64,000 nt of DNA from Pseudogemmobacter faecipullorum (GCF_020539525.1 NZ_JACDXX010000015.1:31584-95583); one strand, 5' to 3'. Shown: positions 49,013 to 58,189, counted from the stretch's first letter. Translations and numbers: made by a program. Notes: generated by a model not told the origin, from the sequence alone.

Positions 49013-49987
49013 ATGAGTTTTCATGTGATCGAACAGGCCCCGGCACGCTTGAACCGCAGCGAGTTGGCGGTTCCGGGCAGTCAGCCGCAACTTTTTGAAA
49101 AAGCTGCACAATCTGATGCAGATGTGGTCTTCCTGGACCTCGAAGATGCGGTGGCTCCGGATGATAAAGCCCAGGCCCGTAAGAACATTATCAAGGCCCT
49201 GAATGAGATGGACTGGGGCAAAAAAACCATGTCCGTGCGAATCAACGGGCTCGATACCCATTACATGTATCGCGATGTTGTCGACGTGGTCGAGCAGTCC
49301 GGCGGCCGTCTTGATCTGATCATGATCCCCAAAGTTGGCACCGCCGCAGATGTCTATGCCATCGATATGCTGGTTACCCAGATCGAGGATGCGATGGGCT
49401 ATAAAAAGCGCATCGGCTTTGAGCATATCATCGAGACCGCGCTCGGGATGCAGAATGTGACCGAGATTGCCGGGGCCTCGAAGCGCAATGAGAGCCTGCA
49501 TTTCGGGGTGGCCGATTACGCCGCCTCGACCCGGGCGCGCACCACGAATATCGGCGGCGTTAACCCCGATTATTCGGTGCTGACTGACCCGCTGGAAGAT
49601 GGCAGCCGCGCCGTGCACTGGGGCGATATGTGGCATTATGCGCTGGCGCGTATGGTGGTCGCGGCGCGGGCCAATGGCCTGCGTCCGGTCGATGGGCCCT
49701 TTGGTGATTTCTCGGATCCCGATGGCTACCGCGCCGCGGCAAAGCGTGCGGCAGTGCTGGGCTGCGAAGGCAAATGGGCGATCCATCCCAGCCAGGTTGG
49801 TCTGGCAAATGAGGTGATGTCGCCCTCCGAGGCCGAAGTGAAACGCGCCAACCGTATCCTCGAAGCCATGGCCGAGGCGGCTGCGGCGGGCAAAGGCGCG
49901 GTTTCGCTTGACGGGCGGCTGATTGACTATGCCTCAATCCGTCAGGCCGAAGTTCTGGTGCAAAAAGCCAAACAAATCGCGGGGTAA
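49013..49987 (+). CDS. mcl1: L-malyl-CoA / beta-methylmalyl-CoA lyase
   Basis: Cleaves malyl-CoA to acetyl-CoA and glyoxylate, closing the serine cycle; in Rhodobacter relatives the same enzyme also acts on beta-methylmalyl-CoA in the ethylmalonyl-CoA pathway. The 324-residue CitE-like TIM-barrel has the acidic metal-site segment DVVFLDLEDAVAPDDK (about 37-52), GFEHIIETALGMQN, and the C-terminal GKWAIHPSQVGLAN. A strong AGGAGGAGG precedes the ATG, and a TTGACA hexamer (48945-48950) lies in the AT-rich upstream region. Glycerate kinase follows at once. Confidence 0.95.
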   Translation: MSFHVIEQAPARLNRSELAVPGSQPQLFEKAAQSDADVVFLDLEDAVAPDDKAQARKNIIKALNEMDWGKKTMSVRINGLDTHYMYRDVVDVVEQSGGRLDLIMIPKVGTAADVYAIDMLVTQIEDAMGYKKRIGFEHIIETALGMQNVTEIAGASKRNESLHFGVADYAASTRARTTNIGGVNPDYSVLTDPLEDGSRAVHWGDMWHYALARMVVAARANGLRPVDGPFGDFSDPDGYRAAAKRAAVLGCEGKWAIHPSQVGLANEVMSPSEAEVKRANRILEAMAEAAAAGKGAVSLDGRLIDYASIRQAEVLVQKAKQIAG

Positions 49988-49992
49988 GCAAG

Positions 49993-51255
49993 GTGCGGGA
50001 AAAGGGAATGACGCTGCGGGCGCAGGCTTTGGCAGGGTTTGAACGCGCGGTTCAGGCCGCAGATCCGGCCCGGGCGCTGGCACGCGCTTTGCAGCACAGC
50101 CCTTTTCCCGCCGCCGATCCCGGCGGGCGCCAGATTGTCATCGCTTTAGGCAAAGCGGCGATGGCAATGGCGGGCGAGGCCCTGAAACACCTCGGCCCCG
50201 GGGCCGGGGTGATTGTGGTAACCAATTATGAAAATGCTGCTGATTTAGCGGGGGCCGAAGTGTTTGCCTCGGGCCATCCGGTGCCCGATGCCAATGGTCT
50301 GCGGGCCGGCCAGGCGGTGAGCGCGGCTTTGCGCGGCGCCGGGGCGGCTGACCGGGTGATCGCGCTGATTTCGGGTGGGGGCTCTGCCTTGCTGCCTGCT
50401 CCGGCTGCAGGGCTGAGCCTGGAAGATAAAGCCCGGGTCAATCAGCTGTTGCTGGCAGGGGGGCTGGAGATCACGAAGATGAACCTGATCCGGCAGAGCC
50501 TGTCGCAGCTTAAGGGCGGTGGCATGGCGCGGCTGGCCGCTCCCTCCGCGTTGACCGGCTATATTCTGTCGGATGTGATCGGCGATGATCTGCGCACCAT
50601 CGCCAGTGGCCCGACCGTCGCCCCGCTTGGCAATCGTGCCGAGGCGCGGCGCCTGCTGGAAGAGGCGGGGATCTGGCCAGAGCTGCCCGCTTCGGTCCGG
50701 GCACATCTTTGCGCGCCGGAGGACCAGGCGGAAAACCTGCCCCAAACGCAGAATCTGCTGATCGGATCGAACCGGCAGAGCCTTGGGGCGATTGCCTCGG
50801 GCAGCGATTATCCTGCTGAAATTGCTGAAGATCCTCTGGTCGGGGATGTCGCGGATGCGGCAGAGCTGATCCTGCGCGCGGCGCACAGCGCGGCCCCCGG
50901 CAGCTGTCTGATCTGGGGCGGCGAGACCACCGTCACCCTGCGCGGCAACGGCCGCGGCGGGCGCAATCAGGAACTGGCTTTGCGTGTCGCGCTTGCGGGC
51001 GAGCAGGCGCTCGCCGGGCGGAACTGGGTGTTTCTCTCGGGCGGCACCGATGGCCGCGACGGGCCGACCGATGCGGCGGGCGGGCTGGTCGATGGCGGCT
51101 CGGCGGCACGGATGCGCGCGGCAGGGGCTGATCCGGAGCGGCTGCTGGCAAATAATGACAGCTACGCCGCGCTGGCGGCTTCGGGGGATCTGGTGATCTC
51201 CGGCGCCAGCGGCACCAATGTTGCAGATGTGCAGATCCTGATCCTGGGAGCGTGA
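49993..51255 (+). CDS. gckA: Glycerate 2-kinase (MOFRL family)
   Basis: Phosphorylates D-glycerate to 2-phosphoglycerate, returning carbon to PEP in the serine cycle. The 420-residue protein belongs to the GckA/TtuD MOFRL family: LISGGGSALLPAPAAGL (about 118-134), LSDVIGDDLRTIASGPT, GGETTVTLRGNGRGGRNQE and the C-terminal FLSGGTDGRDGPTDAAGG. The GTG start at 49993 is 6 bp after mcl1; the ATG at 50008 is an equally good start. Co-transcribed with mcl1, it fills the step between hydroxypyruvate reductase and enolase/Ppc. Confidence 0.93.
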   Translation: MREKGMTLRAQALAGFERAVQAADPARALARALQHSPFPAADPGGRQIVIALGKAAMAMAGEALKHLGPGAGVIVVTNYENAADLAGAEVFASGHPVPDANGLRAGQAVSAALRGAGAADRVIALISGGGSALLPAPAAGLSLEDKARVNQLLLAGGLEITKMNLIRQSLSQLKGGGMARLAAPSALTGYILSDVIGDDLRTIASGPTVAPLGNRAEARRLLEEAGIWPELPASVRAHLCAPEDQAENLPQTQNLLIGSNRQSLGAIASGSDYPAEIAEDPLVGDVADAAELILRAAHSAAPGSCLIWGGETTVTLRGNGRGGRNQELALRVALAGEQALAGRNWVFLSGGTDGRDGPTDAAGGLVDGGSAARMRAAGADPERLLANNDSYAALAASGDLVISGASGTNVADVQILILGA

Positions 51256-51271
51256 ATGCGCTGAGCTTTGC

Positions 51272-51289
51272 CCCCGGCTCAGGCCGGGG
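51272..51289. terminator. Terminator-like hairpin between gckA and the haemoglobin gene
   Basis: A perfect 7-bp stem CCCCGGC / GCCGGGG with a TCAG loop, flanked by GCTTTG and AAGC that can extend the pairing. It lies 17 bp after the gckA stop and 20 bp before the convergent stop, so it can serve both sides. Confidence 0.55.
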
Positions 51290-51309
51290 AAGCGTGTCAG
51301 AGCTCCGGC

Positions 51310-51705
51310 TCAGCCGGGTTCGGTGGTGTTCACCAGGATCATCGCCACCCGGCGCAGCCCGGCGCGCATCCTTTCGGCGCTTTCATCTGAAATCGCGCAG
51401 TCACTGATAGCCTGATCCATCAGCGCCAGCCAGTCCACCGCATCCTCGCTGCGGATCGGCACATGGGCATGGATCTGTTTCACATCCATATGCCCATATT
51501 TTTCAGCATAATAGCGCGGCCCGCCGAGGAAGCCGGCCAGAAAGTTGAACTGTTCTTCACGGGCATGGGCCAGGCCATGCCCGCGATGGTGCAGCAGCAG
51601 CAGATGTCTGCCGCGCGGATCGGTCTCGATCAGATCATAGAACCGGTCCACGAGGCGGCGCAGCATATCCTCGCCGCCAATCTGCTCAAAGCTGCTGAGC
51701 ATCAT
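51310..51705 (-). CDS. Group II truncated haemoglobin
   Basis: A 131-residue single-domain globin of the trHbO (group II) type. The layout FYDLIETDPRGRHLL, FLAGFLGGPRYYAEKYGH, then the proximal haem His78 in DVKQIHAHVPI and the group-typical Trp91 (G8) in DAVDWLALMDQAI are visible (numbering from the ATG at 51702). Such globins bind O2, NO or peroxides. The start overlaps the tdm stop codon (ATGA), so it is made together with the TMAO demethylase. This pairing suggests it protects or supplies that iron-dependent enzyme, or handles O2/NO stress during methylated-amine use; the role is inference. Confidence 0.9.
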   Translation of the reverse strand: MMLSSFEQIGGEDMLRRLVDRFYDLIETDPRGRHLLLLHHRGHGLAHAREEQFNFLAGFLGGPRYYAEKYGHMDVKQIHAHVPIRSEDAVDWLALMDQAISDCAISDESAERMRAGLRRVAMILVNTTEPG

Positions 51706-54071
51706 GACTGCGGCCGGGTCTTTTTCGGATCATAATGCGACAGCGTCACGATGGTGGCGGGCAGGCGCTTCTGATGCCCGTCGAGCTTGCCGACCTCGAC
51801 CGCAGTGCCGGGCTCGGCATGGGCGACATCGACGCGGGCGAGGGCGATGGTTTTGCCCAGGATCGGCGAGCGGGTGGCCGAGGTGACCACACCGATCTGC
51901 GCCCGGCCGATATGGATGCAATCGCCATGGCCCACCGGGATCGAGCTGTCGATATCGAGGCCGACGAATTTATGCATCGGATGGTCTTTGCGCCGGATCA
52001 GCGCATCGCGGCCGATGAAATCATCGGTCTTGCCCTTCAAGGGCACGGTGAATCCGATCCCGGCCTCAAACGGATCGGTCTGATCCGAGAAATCATAGCC
52101 GGCAAAGATCAGCCCGGCCTCGATGCGCAGCATATCCAAAGCCAGCAGCCCCATGGGTTTCAGCCCGTGTTCGGGGCCCTGTTCCCAGATCGCGTCAAAC
52201 ACCTCGCCCGCATGTTTCGGATGGCACCAGACCTCATAGCCCAGCTCACCGGTATAGCCGGTGCGCGACACCACGACCGGCACGCCATGTTCATGGCCGA
52301 TGCGACCGACGGTAAAACGGAACCAGCCCAGCTCGGCCATGGTCGGCTGATGCGGCGGGGTCCAGATGACTTTTTTCAGCAGCTCACGGCTTTCCGGACC
52401 CTGAACCGCAAGGTTGTGCAGCTGATCGGTGGAATCGCGGATCAGCACATTCAGCCCGGCTTTTTCGGCCTGTTCGCGCAGCCAGGGGCCACAATAATCA
52501 TCACCGCAGACCCAGCGGAAATTATCGCGCCCCATGCGGAAGATCGTGCCGTCATCAACCATGCCACCATGCGGATAGCACATGGCCGAATAGACAATCT
52601 GGCCCGGGGTCAGTTTCTTCACATCGCGGGTCAGCGTATATTGCATCAGCGCTTCGGCATCGGGGCCGGTGATCTCAAACTTGCGCAGAGCCGAGAGGTC
52701 CATCACCACCGATTTGGTCCGCGCGGCGTGGTATTCCTCAATTTCACCGGCCTGCGAGAAGCTATTGGCCAGCCAGTAGCCCTTATATTCCACCAGGTTA
52801 CGGGTCAGGTTCGAGATGCGGTCATGGAACCCGGTCTCTTTGGTCATCTTCGGCTCCGAATCTGGCGTGGCACGGATCGCCACCGCGCGCGAGAATTTCT
52901 GATCGGCCGCATAGGTGCGGATGTGAATATCGGTAGGGTTCCAGCCATTGGCGGCCGAAGTGTCATCGGGGCAGGCCGAGCTGACGCAGACAATATCGGT
53001 CATCGCGCGCAGCAGCACATAATCACCGGGCCGCGACCAGGGTTCATCGGCGAACATCACGCCGTGATCATCGACCCCGGTGTTGAAGAAGAAATTCGCC
53101 GCCATCCATGCGCCGCGCGGGTCCACGCCATGATCGGCAAGGGCTGCGTTGAAATTCTCGGTGCAGTTCACATGGCCCGGATAGCCGATATCGTCGTAAT
53201 ATTTGGCATAGCAGGCGGCGGCAAAGGCATCATGGCGGCCGCAGGTATCCTGGATCACCTCGACCAGCGGGGTGAAATCCTGGTCATAATATTTGGCATG
53301 CAGCCCCGGCATCGGATAGGCATGGCCCATGAACGAGCGGGTGGCGGTCACATCCAGTGGATTCTGGATCCCCTTGTCGAGTTTGCGCGCCGAGAAGCAC
53401 TGAAAATCGGTGCATTGCCGGCCGTCCACATCGAGGATCTGCAGATATTCGCCGGCTTTGACCAGATAGGCCTGGGCGGTGGCGGAATGGATGCGGATAT
53501 CCTGCAAAGGATCGGCCAGCGGGTCGGGCAGTTCCGAGCGCAGCTTCACCATCGGATCAGCGCGGGTGATCCAGAGCGTCAGCGGCGTGGCGGTGTCCTG
53601 ACCATCGGGGGCCATATCGCCGCCAGGCGCGGCAATGACCAGCTGGCCATCACGGCTGGCGGTGAATTCGACGGTGGTTTTCGCCGGGCTATCGCTGGCG
53701 AAAAACCGGCTGGCGCGCAGCCCGGAGAGATCAAGGCCGCTGGCCTCCAGCGCTTTGCGGATCCGCGCCATGCTGGGCTTGCCGCTGGCCAGCAGGGCTT
53801 TCAGGCCCGCGCCATCGCTGTCTGCACTCAGCCCGAGCAGGGCAGGGTCACTCAGCCTGTCGCTGCCGATCGCCAGGACCTCCGCGGGCTGGCCGCCCTC
53901 ATCATTGACCAGACGCAGCCGGTCGCCGCTGCGGACCGCCACCACCAGCGCTCCGGTGCCGGCAATGCTGTAGCGCTCGGTGCCGCGCGGCAAAGTCAGG
54001 CCCTGGGGCAGGATGGTCCGGGCAGGCCGGGGCGGTCCGGGGATGACCGTCGGATAAGCATGGTCAAGCAT
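51702..54071 (-). CDS. tdm: Trimethylamine N-oxide demethylase (DUF1989 plus GcvT-like folate domain)
   Basis: A 789-residue fusion. Residues about 180-400 are a DUF1989 domain with cysteines C220, C225, C277, C303, C362 and C367 in the motifs GRQCTDFQC, QDTCGRHDAF, VNCTENF and CVSSACPDD. Residues about 415-789 are an aminomethyltransferase (GcvT) tetrahydrofolate-binding region (KYKGYWLAN-like start, SRTGYTGELGYEVW, LDMLRIEAGLIFAGYDF). This domain order is that of Tdm from Methylocella and marine Rhodobacteraceae, which splits TMAO to dimethylamine and formaldehyde, with folate capture of the C1 unit. The ATG at 54071 follows GGGAGG; 54089 is less likely. Neighbours folD, fhs and the serine cycle support the call; a dimethylglycine-type demethylase is the alternative. 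Confidence 0.82.
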   Translation of the reverse strand: MLDHAYPTVIPGPPRPARTILPQGLTLPRGTERYSIAGTGALVVAVRSGDRLRLVNDEGGQPAEVLAIGSDRLSDPALLGLSADSDGAGLKALLASGKPSMARIRKALEASGLDLSGLRASRFFASDSPAKTTVEFTASRDGQLVIAAPGGDMAPDGQDTATPLTLWITRADPMVKLRSELPDPLADPLQDIRIHSATAQAYLVKAGEYLQILDVDGRQCTDFQCFSARKLDKGIQNPLDVTATRSFMGHAYPMPGLHAKYYDQDFTPLVEVIQDTCGRHDAFAAACYAKYYDDIGYPGHVNCTENFNAALADHGVDPRGAWMAANFFFNTGVDDHGVMFADEPWSRPGDYVLLRAMTDIVCVSSACPDDTSAANGWNPTDIHIRTYAADQKFSRAVAIRATPDSEPKMTKETGFHDRISNLTRNLVEYKGYWLANSFSQAGEIEEYHAARTKSVVMDLSALRKFEITGPDAEALMQYTLTRDVKKLTPGQIVYSAMCYPHGGMVDDGTIFRMGRDNFRWVCGDDYCGPWLREQAEKAGLNVLIRDSTDQLHNLAVQGPESRELLKKVIWTPPHQPTMAELGWFRFTVGRIGHEHGVPVVVSRTGYTGELGYEVWCHPKHAGEVFDAIWEQGPEHGLKPMGLLALDMLRIEAGLIFAGYDFSDQTDPFEAGIGFTVPLKGKTDDFIGRDALIRRKDHPMHKFVGLDIDSSIPVGHGDCIHIGRAQIGVVTSATRSPILGKTIALARVDVAHAEPGTAVEVGKLDGHQKRLPATIVTLSHYDPKKTRPQS

Positions 54072-54167
54072 AGCTGCCTCCCGTCGCATTCTTGCGTCAG
54101 CTGAAATTATATTTCCTGATGGGAATACTTGATCAGGCTTATCCGCAAGTCAATCATCAGAAAGCAG

Positions 54168-54201
54168 CGGGCCCGGGAATTTCACCCCGGGGCCCGTTTT
54201 T
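54168..54201 (+). terminator. Hairpin with plus-strand T-tract between folD and tdm
   Basis: A 7-bp stem CGGGCCC / GGGCCCG extended by GGG/CCC with one bulge is followed on the plus strand by TTTTT. The genes on both sides are on the minus strand, so as a T-tailed terminator it would stop antisense transcripts; the stem may also end folD messages weakly. Confidence 0.55.
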
Positions 54202-54203
54202 GC

Positions 54204-55088
54204 TCAGTGATCCAGCCAGCCGGCAGCCATCTGCCGCCGGTGCGCGGCGAGGGCATTTCGCATCAGGATCGCCACGGTCACCGGGCCGACACCGCCTGGC
54301 ACCGGGGTGATCCAGCCCGCGACCTCTTTGACCGCCTCGGTATCGACATCACCGGTGATGCGGGTTTTTCCATCCGCATCAGTGACCTGGTTGATGCCGA
54401 TATCAATCACCGCCGCGCCGGGCTTGATCATATCGGCGCCGATCAGATGGGCTTTGCCCACCGCGACCACCACCGCATCGGCCCGGCGCGAATGCATGGC
54501 GAGGTTGCGGGTCATATGGTGACAGACGGTCACGGTCGCGCCCTCGGCCATCAGCAGGAAGGCGACGGGCTTTCCGACAATCTCGGAATGGCCGATCATC
54601 ACCACTTCCAGCCCCTTCAGCTCCAGCCCGGTCGAGCGCAGCAGCTCAACCGCCGCCGCCGCCGTACAGGGCGCGAGTGCCACGTCATTATAGACGATGT
54701 TACCGATCGAGGCCGGGTTCATCCCTTCGACGTCTTTCAGCGGATGGATGGCCGATTGCAGCGAACGCACATGGATATGGGCGGGGACCGGGCGCTGCAG
54801 GATGATGCCGGCCACATCGCGGCTGTCGTTCAGCGCCACGATCCGGCGCTTGGCCTCTTCCTGGCTGATATCGGCGGGCCAGACCTGCTCGTCAAAGGGG
54901 ATGCCGGCGGCAACAGCGCCGCGCGCCTGGCCGCGGACATAGACCGCCACTTCCGGCGAGGGGCCGATCGAGATCGAGACCAGCCTGCCCACCGGGCAGG
55001 TTGCAGCCAGGGCATCAACCTCAGCGCGCAGCCCGGTCAGGAGGCGCTGCTGCACCTCCTTTCCATTGATCAGGCGATGATCTTTCAC
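54204..55088 (-). CDS. Divergent FolD paralogue lacking the catalytic lysine
   Basis: A 294-residue protein with the FolD fold, including [18 protein letters not shown], the C-terminal [18 protein letters not shown] and ILQRPVP. Conveniently the numbering equals E. coli FolD: Tyr50 and Gln98 are kept, but the catalytic Lys54 is Gln (VYVRGQARG) and Asp121 is Glu (LKDVEGMN). The lysine is essential for cyclohydrolase activity in studied homologues, so this copy is probably a dehydrogenase-only or otherwise specialised folate enzyme. It is translated by 4-bp overlap after a canonical folD and lies directly upstream of tdm. Confidence 0.88.
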   Translation of the reverse strand: MKDHRLINGKEVQQRLLTGLRAEVDALAATCPVGRLVSISIGPSPEVAVYVRGQARGAVAAGIPFDEQVWPADISQEEAKRRIVALNDSRDVAGIILQRPVPAHIHVRSLQSAIHPLKDVEGMNPASIGNIVYNDVALAPCTAAAAVELLRSTGLELKGLEVVMIGHSEIVGKPVAFLLMAEGATVTVCHHMTRNLAMHSRRADAVVVAVGKAHLIGADMIKPGAAVIDIGINQVTDADGKTRITGDVDTEAVKEVAGWITPVPGGVGPVTVAILMRNALAAHRRQMAAGWLDH

Positions 55089-55987
55089 GCCGTCAGCCCT
55101 TCGGGTTCAGCCAGGCCATTGGCGCGGCAGGCCGCGGTCAGGGTATTGGCCAGCAGGCAGGCGATGGTCATCGGGCCGACGCCGCCCGGCACGGGGGTGA
55201 TGGCCCCGGCCACGGCGGCGGCGCTCTCATAATGCACATCGCCGACCAGCTTTGCCTTGCCGTCGCGCTCGATGCGGTTGATGCCGACATCAATCACCGT
55301 GGCACCCGGCTTTACCATATCGCCGGTGATCATCTCAGGCCGGCCGACAGCCGCGACCAGGATATCGGCGCCGCGGCAGACTTCGGCCAGGTCTTTGGTG
55401 CGGCTGTGGGCGATGGTCACGGTGCAGCTGTCGCCCAGCAGCAACTGGGCCATCGGCTTGCCGACGATATTCGAGCGGCCCACCACCACGGCATTCAGCC
55501 CGGCCAGCTTGCCATGGTGATCGCGCAGCATCATCAGACAGCCGAGCGGCGTGCAGGGCACCATCGATTTCTGCCCGGTGCCGAGCAGGCCGACGTTCGA
55601 GATATGGAACCCATCGACATCTTTGGCCGGATCAATGCGGTTGATCACCAGCTCGGAATTCAGATGGTCGGGCAGGGGCAGCTGAACCAGGATGCCATGT
55701 ACCGAAGGATCGGCATTCAGCCGGTCGATCAGCGCCAGCAGATCCGCCTCAGAGGTATCGGCGGCGAGCTTATGCTCATAGGAATTCATCCCCGAGGCTT
55801 TGGTCTGAATGCCTTTGTTCTTCACATAGACCGCCGAGGCCGGATCCTCGCCGACCAGCACCACGGCGAGGCCGGGGGTCAGGCCGTTTTCGGCCTGAAG
55901 CCGCGCCACATGGGCGGCGACCTGCTCGCGTACTTTTTCAGCAAAGGCCTTGCCGTCGATTACTTTCGCTTTTGTCTCAGCCGCCAT
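55085..55987 (-). CDS. folD: Methylene-THF dehydrogenase / methenyl-THF cyclohydrolase
   Basis: Bifunctional enzyme interconverting 5,10-methylene-, methenyl- and 10-formyl-THF with NADP. The 300-residue protein has an intact active site: Tyr54 and Lys58 ([11 protein letters not shown]), Gln102 (GILVQLPLP), Asp125 (AKDVDGFH), plus the Rossmann [17 protein letters not shown] and [16 protein letters not shown]. It stands between a small chorismate-mutase-like gene and the divergent paralogue, in the fhs-folD operon. It connects methylene-THF from Tdm/GlyA with formyl-THF and formate through Fhs. Confidence 0.95.
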   Translation of the reverse strand: MAAETKAKVIDGKAFAEKVREQVAAHVARLQAENGLTPGLAVVLVGEDPASAVYVKNKGIQTKASGMNSYEHKLAADTSEADLLALIDRLNADPSVHGILVQLPLPDHLNSELVINRIDPAKDVDGFHISNVGLLGTGQKSMVPCTPLGCLMMLRDHHGKLAGLNAVVVGRSNIVGKPMAQLLLGDSCTVTIAHSRTKDLAEVCRGADILVAAVGRPEMITGDMVKPGATVIDVGINRIERDGKAKLVGDVHYESAAAVAGAITPVPGGVGPMTIACLLANTLTAACRANGLAEPEGLTA

Positions 55988-56040
55988 CTGTAACCCTCTG
56001 TGCTTTGGATATGCCGCAGAACAGTGCGGCGCTTGCGCTG

Positions 56041-56364
56041 CTATTTAGGCTCCCCGGGCTGCCGGAGACTGTCCGGGCCAAGGATGGTTTCTTCGCGTGC
56101 GATCGACCAGTCGATCAGACGCCGCCAGAATTTCTCAATAAGATCAGGAGGCAACCCATGGCTGGCGGCATGCTGGCGCACATTCGCGACAACTTCCTCA
56201 ACCCGGGTCTCGATGCGCGCCGGAAGATCGACGCCGGCTTTGATCGCAGCGGCGCGGTCAATATAGCCCGCGCGTTCAGCAAACAGCGCCACCAGCTCTG
56301 CATCGAGCCGGTCAATCTCTGTTCTGAGTTCAGCCATCGTCCGACAATCTTCGGCTCTGCGCAT
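56041..56364 (-). CDS. Chorismate mutase-like protein (AroQ type)
   Basis: A 107-residue all-helical protein. The ATG at 56364 has GGAGG seven bases upstream. It shows the AroQ pattern: [20 protein letters not shown] (helix 1, with the Arg/Asp pattern), a basic AAAIKAG segment, [17 protein letters not shown], and a C-terminal helix [14 protein letters not shown]. Chorismate mutases make prephenate for Phe/Tyr, but single-domain members can have other roles (for example salicylate or isochorismate chemistry). Its position between fhs and folD suggests shared expression with folate genes, perhaps just shared chorismate/folate precursor use. Confidence 0.82.
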   Translation of the reverse strand: MRRAEDCRTMAELRTEIDRLDAELVALFAERAGYIDRAAAIKAGVDLPARIETRVEEVVANVRQHAASHGLPPDLIEKFWRRLIDWSIAREETILGPDSLRQPGEPK

Positions 56365-56473
56365 TTTTCTGCCTCCGGCTTCTGCTGCCCTTCCTCTAGG
56401 ACATGGGCGCGGCGGCGAAAACCCTTTCTTCACGTCTTTCCCTCAAGCTTGCAGCCTTCAGGCCGGCCCGGAT

Positions 56474-56506
56474 CCGGGGGGAGGCTCTCCCCCCGGGCCC
56501 TTTTTT
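56474..56506 (+). terminator. Hairpin with plus-strand T-tract after the fhs stop
   Basis: A perfect 10-bp stem CCGGGGGGAG / CTCCCCCCGG with a GCT loop, followed by GCCC and TTTTTT on the plus strand. The flanking genes are on the minus strand, where the stem is preceded by an A-tract but lacks a T-tract; it may act mainly against antisense transcription. Confidence 0.55.
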
Positions 56507-56512
56507 ACAGGC

Positions 56513-58189
56513 TCAGAACAGGCCTTCGACCTGACCTGCCTCATTGAGGCGGATGGTCTCGGCGGCGGGCACGCGGGGCAGGCCCGGCATGGTCATGATC
56601 TCGCCGCAGATCGCGACGACGAAACCGGCCCCGGCCGAGAGACGCACTTCGCGCACCGGGATGGTATGGCCTTCGGGCGCGCCGCGCAGGTTCGGATCGG
56701 TCGAGAAGCTGTACTGGGTTTTTGCCATACAGACCGGCAGGTTACCGTAGCCGGCAGCTTCCCAAGCCTTGAGCTGATCGCGCACCGATTTATCGGCAAT
56801 CACATCGCCCGCATGGTAAATCCGCCTGGCAATGGTCTCGATCTTGGCAAAGAGGCCCATCTCATCAGGATAGAGCGGGGCAAAGTTCGATTTGCCGCCC
56901 TCGGCCAGTTCGACGACCTTTTTCGCCAGATCCTCAATGCCTTCCGAGCCTTTGGCCCAGTGTTTGCACAGGATGGCCTCGGCGCCCTGTTCGGCGACAT
57001 AGGCTTTGACCGCCTCCACCTCGGCATCGGTATCCGAGTAGAAGTGGTTAATCGCCACCACCACCGGCACGCCAAAGCCCTTCACATTGGCGATATGGCG
57101 GCCAAGGTTCGGACAGCCCTTCTGCACCGCGGCGACATTCTCGGCGCCAAGATCGGCCTTGGCCACGCCGCCATTCATCTTCATCGCCCGCACCGTGGCC
57201 ACGATCACCGCGGCCGAAGGCTTGAGGCCTGCCTTACGGCATTTGATATCAAAGAACTTTTCCGCGCCGAGATCGGCGCCGAAACCGGCTTCGGTCACCA
57301 CATATTCGCCGAGCTTCAGCGCGGTGCGGGTGGCGATCACCGAGTTGCAGCCATGCGCGATATTGGCGAAGGGGCCGCCATGGACGAAGGCCGGATTGTT
57401 CTCGAGCGTCTGCACGAGATTGGGCTGCATCGCGTCTTTCAGCAGCACGGTCATCGCGCCATCGGCCTTGATATCGCGGCAATAGACCGGCTTTTTCTCG
57501 CGGGTATAGGCGACGATAATATCGCCAAGGCGCTTTTGCAGATCTTCCAGGTCTCTGGAAAGGCAGAGAATTGCCATGACTTCCGAGGCGACGGTGATGT
57601 CAAAGCCGGTCTGGCGCGGGAAGCCGTTCGACACGCCGCCGAGCGAGACCACCGCATCGCGCAGCGCGCGGTCATTCATATCCATGACCCGGCGCCAGGC
57701 GATACGACGCTGGTCGATCTCGAGCTCATTGCCCCAGTAGATATGGTTATCGATCATCGCCGACAGCAGGTTATGCGCGGCGGTGATGGCGTGGAAATCG
57801 CCGGTGAAATGAAGGTTCATCTCCTCCATCGGCACCACCTGGGCCATGCCGCCGCCCGCTGCGCCACCCTTCATGCCGAAATTCGGCCCGAGCGAGGCTT
57901 CGCGGATGCAGATCACCGCTTTTTTGCCGATGCGGTTCAGACCATCGCCCAGACCCACGGTGGTGGTGGTCTTGCCCTCGCCGGCCGGGGTCGGGTTGAT
58001 CGCGGTGACGAGGATCAGCTTGCCATCGGCCTTGCCCTCGAGCGAGCGGATGAACTCCTGACCCACTTTGGCCTTGTCATGGCCATAGGGCAGCAGATGT
58101 TCGGTGGGGATCCCCAGCTTCGCGCCAATCTCCTGGATCGGCTTCTTCTTCGCATCGCGTGCGATCTCAATATCGGATCTGAATGCCAT
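56513..58189 (-). CDS. fhs: Formate-tetrahydrofolate ligase
   Basis: ATP-dependent 10-formyl-THF synthetase; reversible, so it can assimilate formate or release it with ATP gain. The 558-residue protein shows the P-loop [14 protein letters not shown] (about 66-79), the conserved [19 protein letters not shown], and [13 protein letters not shown]. The ATG at 58189 has GGGAGG upstream; 58207 adds six residues without improving it. It heads the minus-strand folate operon fhs, aroQ-like, folD, folD paralogue. Formaldehyde from Tdm can enter as methylene-THF and leave as formate through this enzyme. Confidence 0.95.
   Translation of the reverse strand: MAFRSDIEIARDAKKKPIQEIGAKLGIPTEHLLPYGHDKAKVGQEFIRSLEGKADGKLILVTAINPTPAGEGKTTTTVGLGDGLNRIGKKAVICIREASLGPNFGMKGGAAGGGMAQVVPMEEMNLHFTGDFHAITAAHNLLSAMIDNHIYWGNELEIDQRRIAWRRVMDMNDRALRDAVVSLGGVSNGFPRQTGFDITVASEVMAILCLSRDLEDLQKRLGDIIVAYTREKKPVYCRDIKADGAMTVLLKDAMQPNLVQTLENNPAFVHGGPFANIAHGCNSVIATRTALKLGEYVVTEAGFGADLGAEKFFDIKCRKAGLKPSAAVIVATVRAMKMNGGVAKADLGAENVAAVQKGCPNLGRHIANVKGFGVPVVVAINHFYSDTDAEVEAVKAYVAEQGAEAILCKHWAKGSEGIEDLAKKVVELAEGGKSNFAPLYPDEMGLFAKIETIARRIYHAGDVIADKSVRDQLKAWEAAGYGNLPVCMAKTQYSFSTDPNLRGAPEGHTIPVREVRLSAGAGFVVAICGEIMTMPGLPRVPAAETIRLNEAGQVEGLF

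Noticed and set aside
51735..54104. Long plus-strand open frame (789 codons)
   Set aside because: Antisense shadow of tdm; no ribosome-binding site or recognisable domain.
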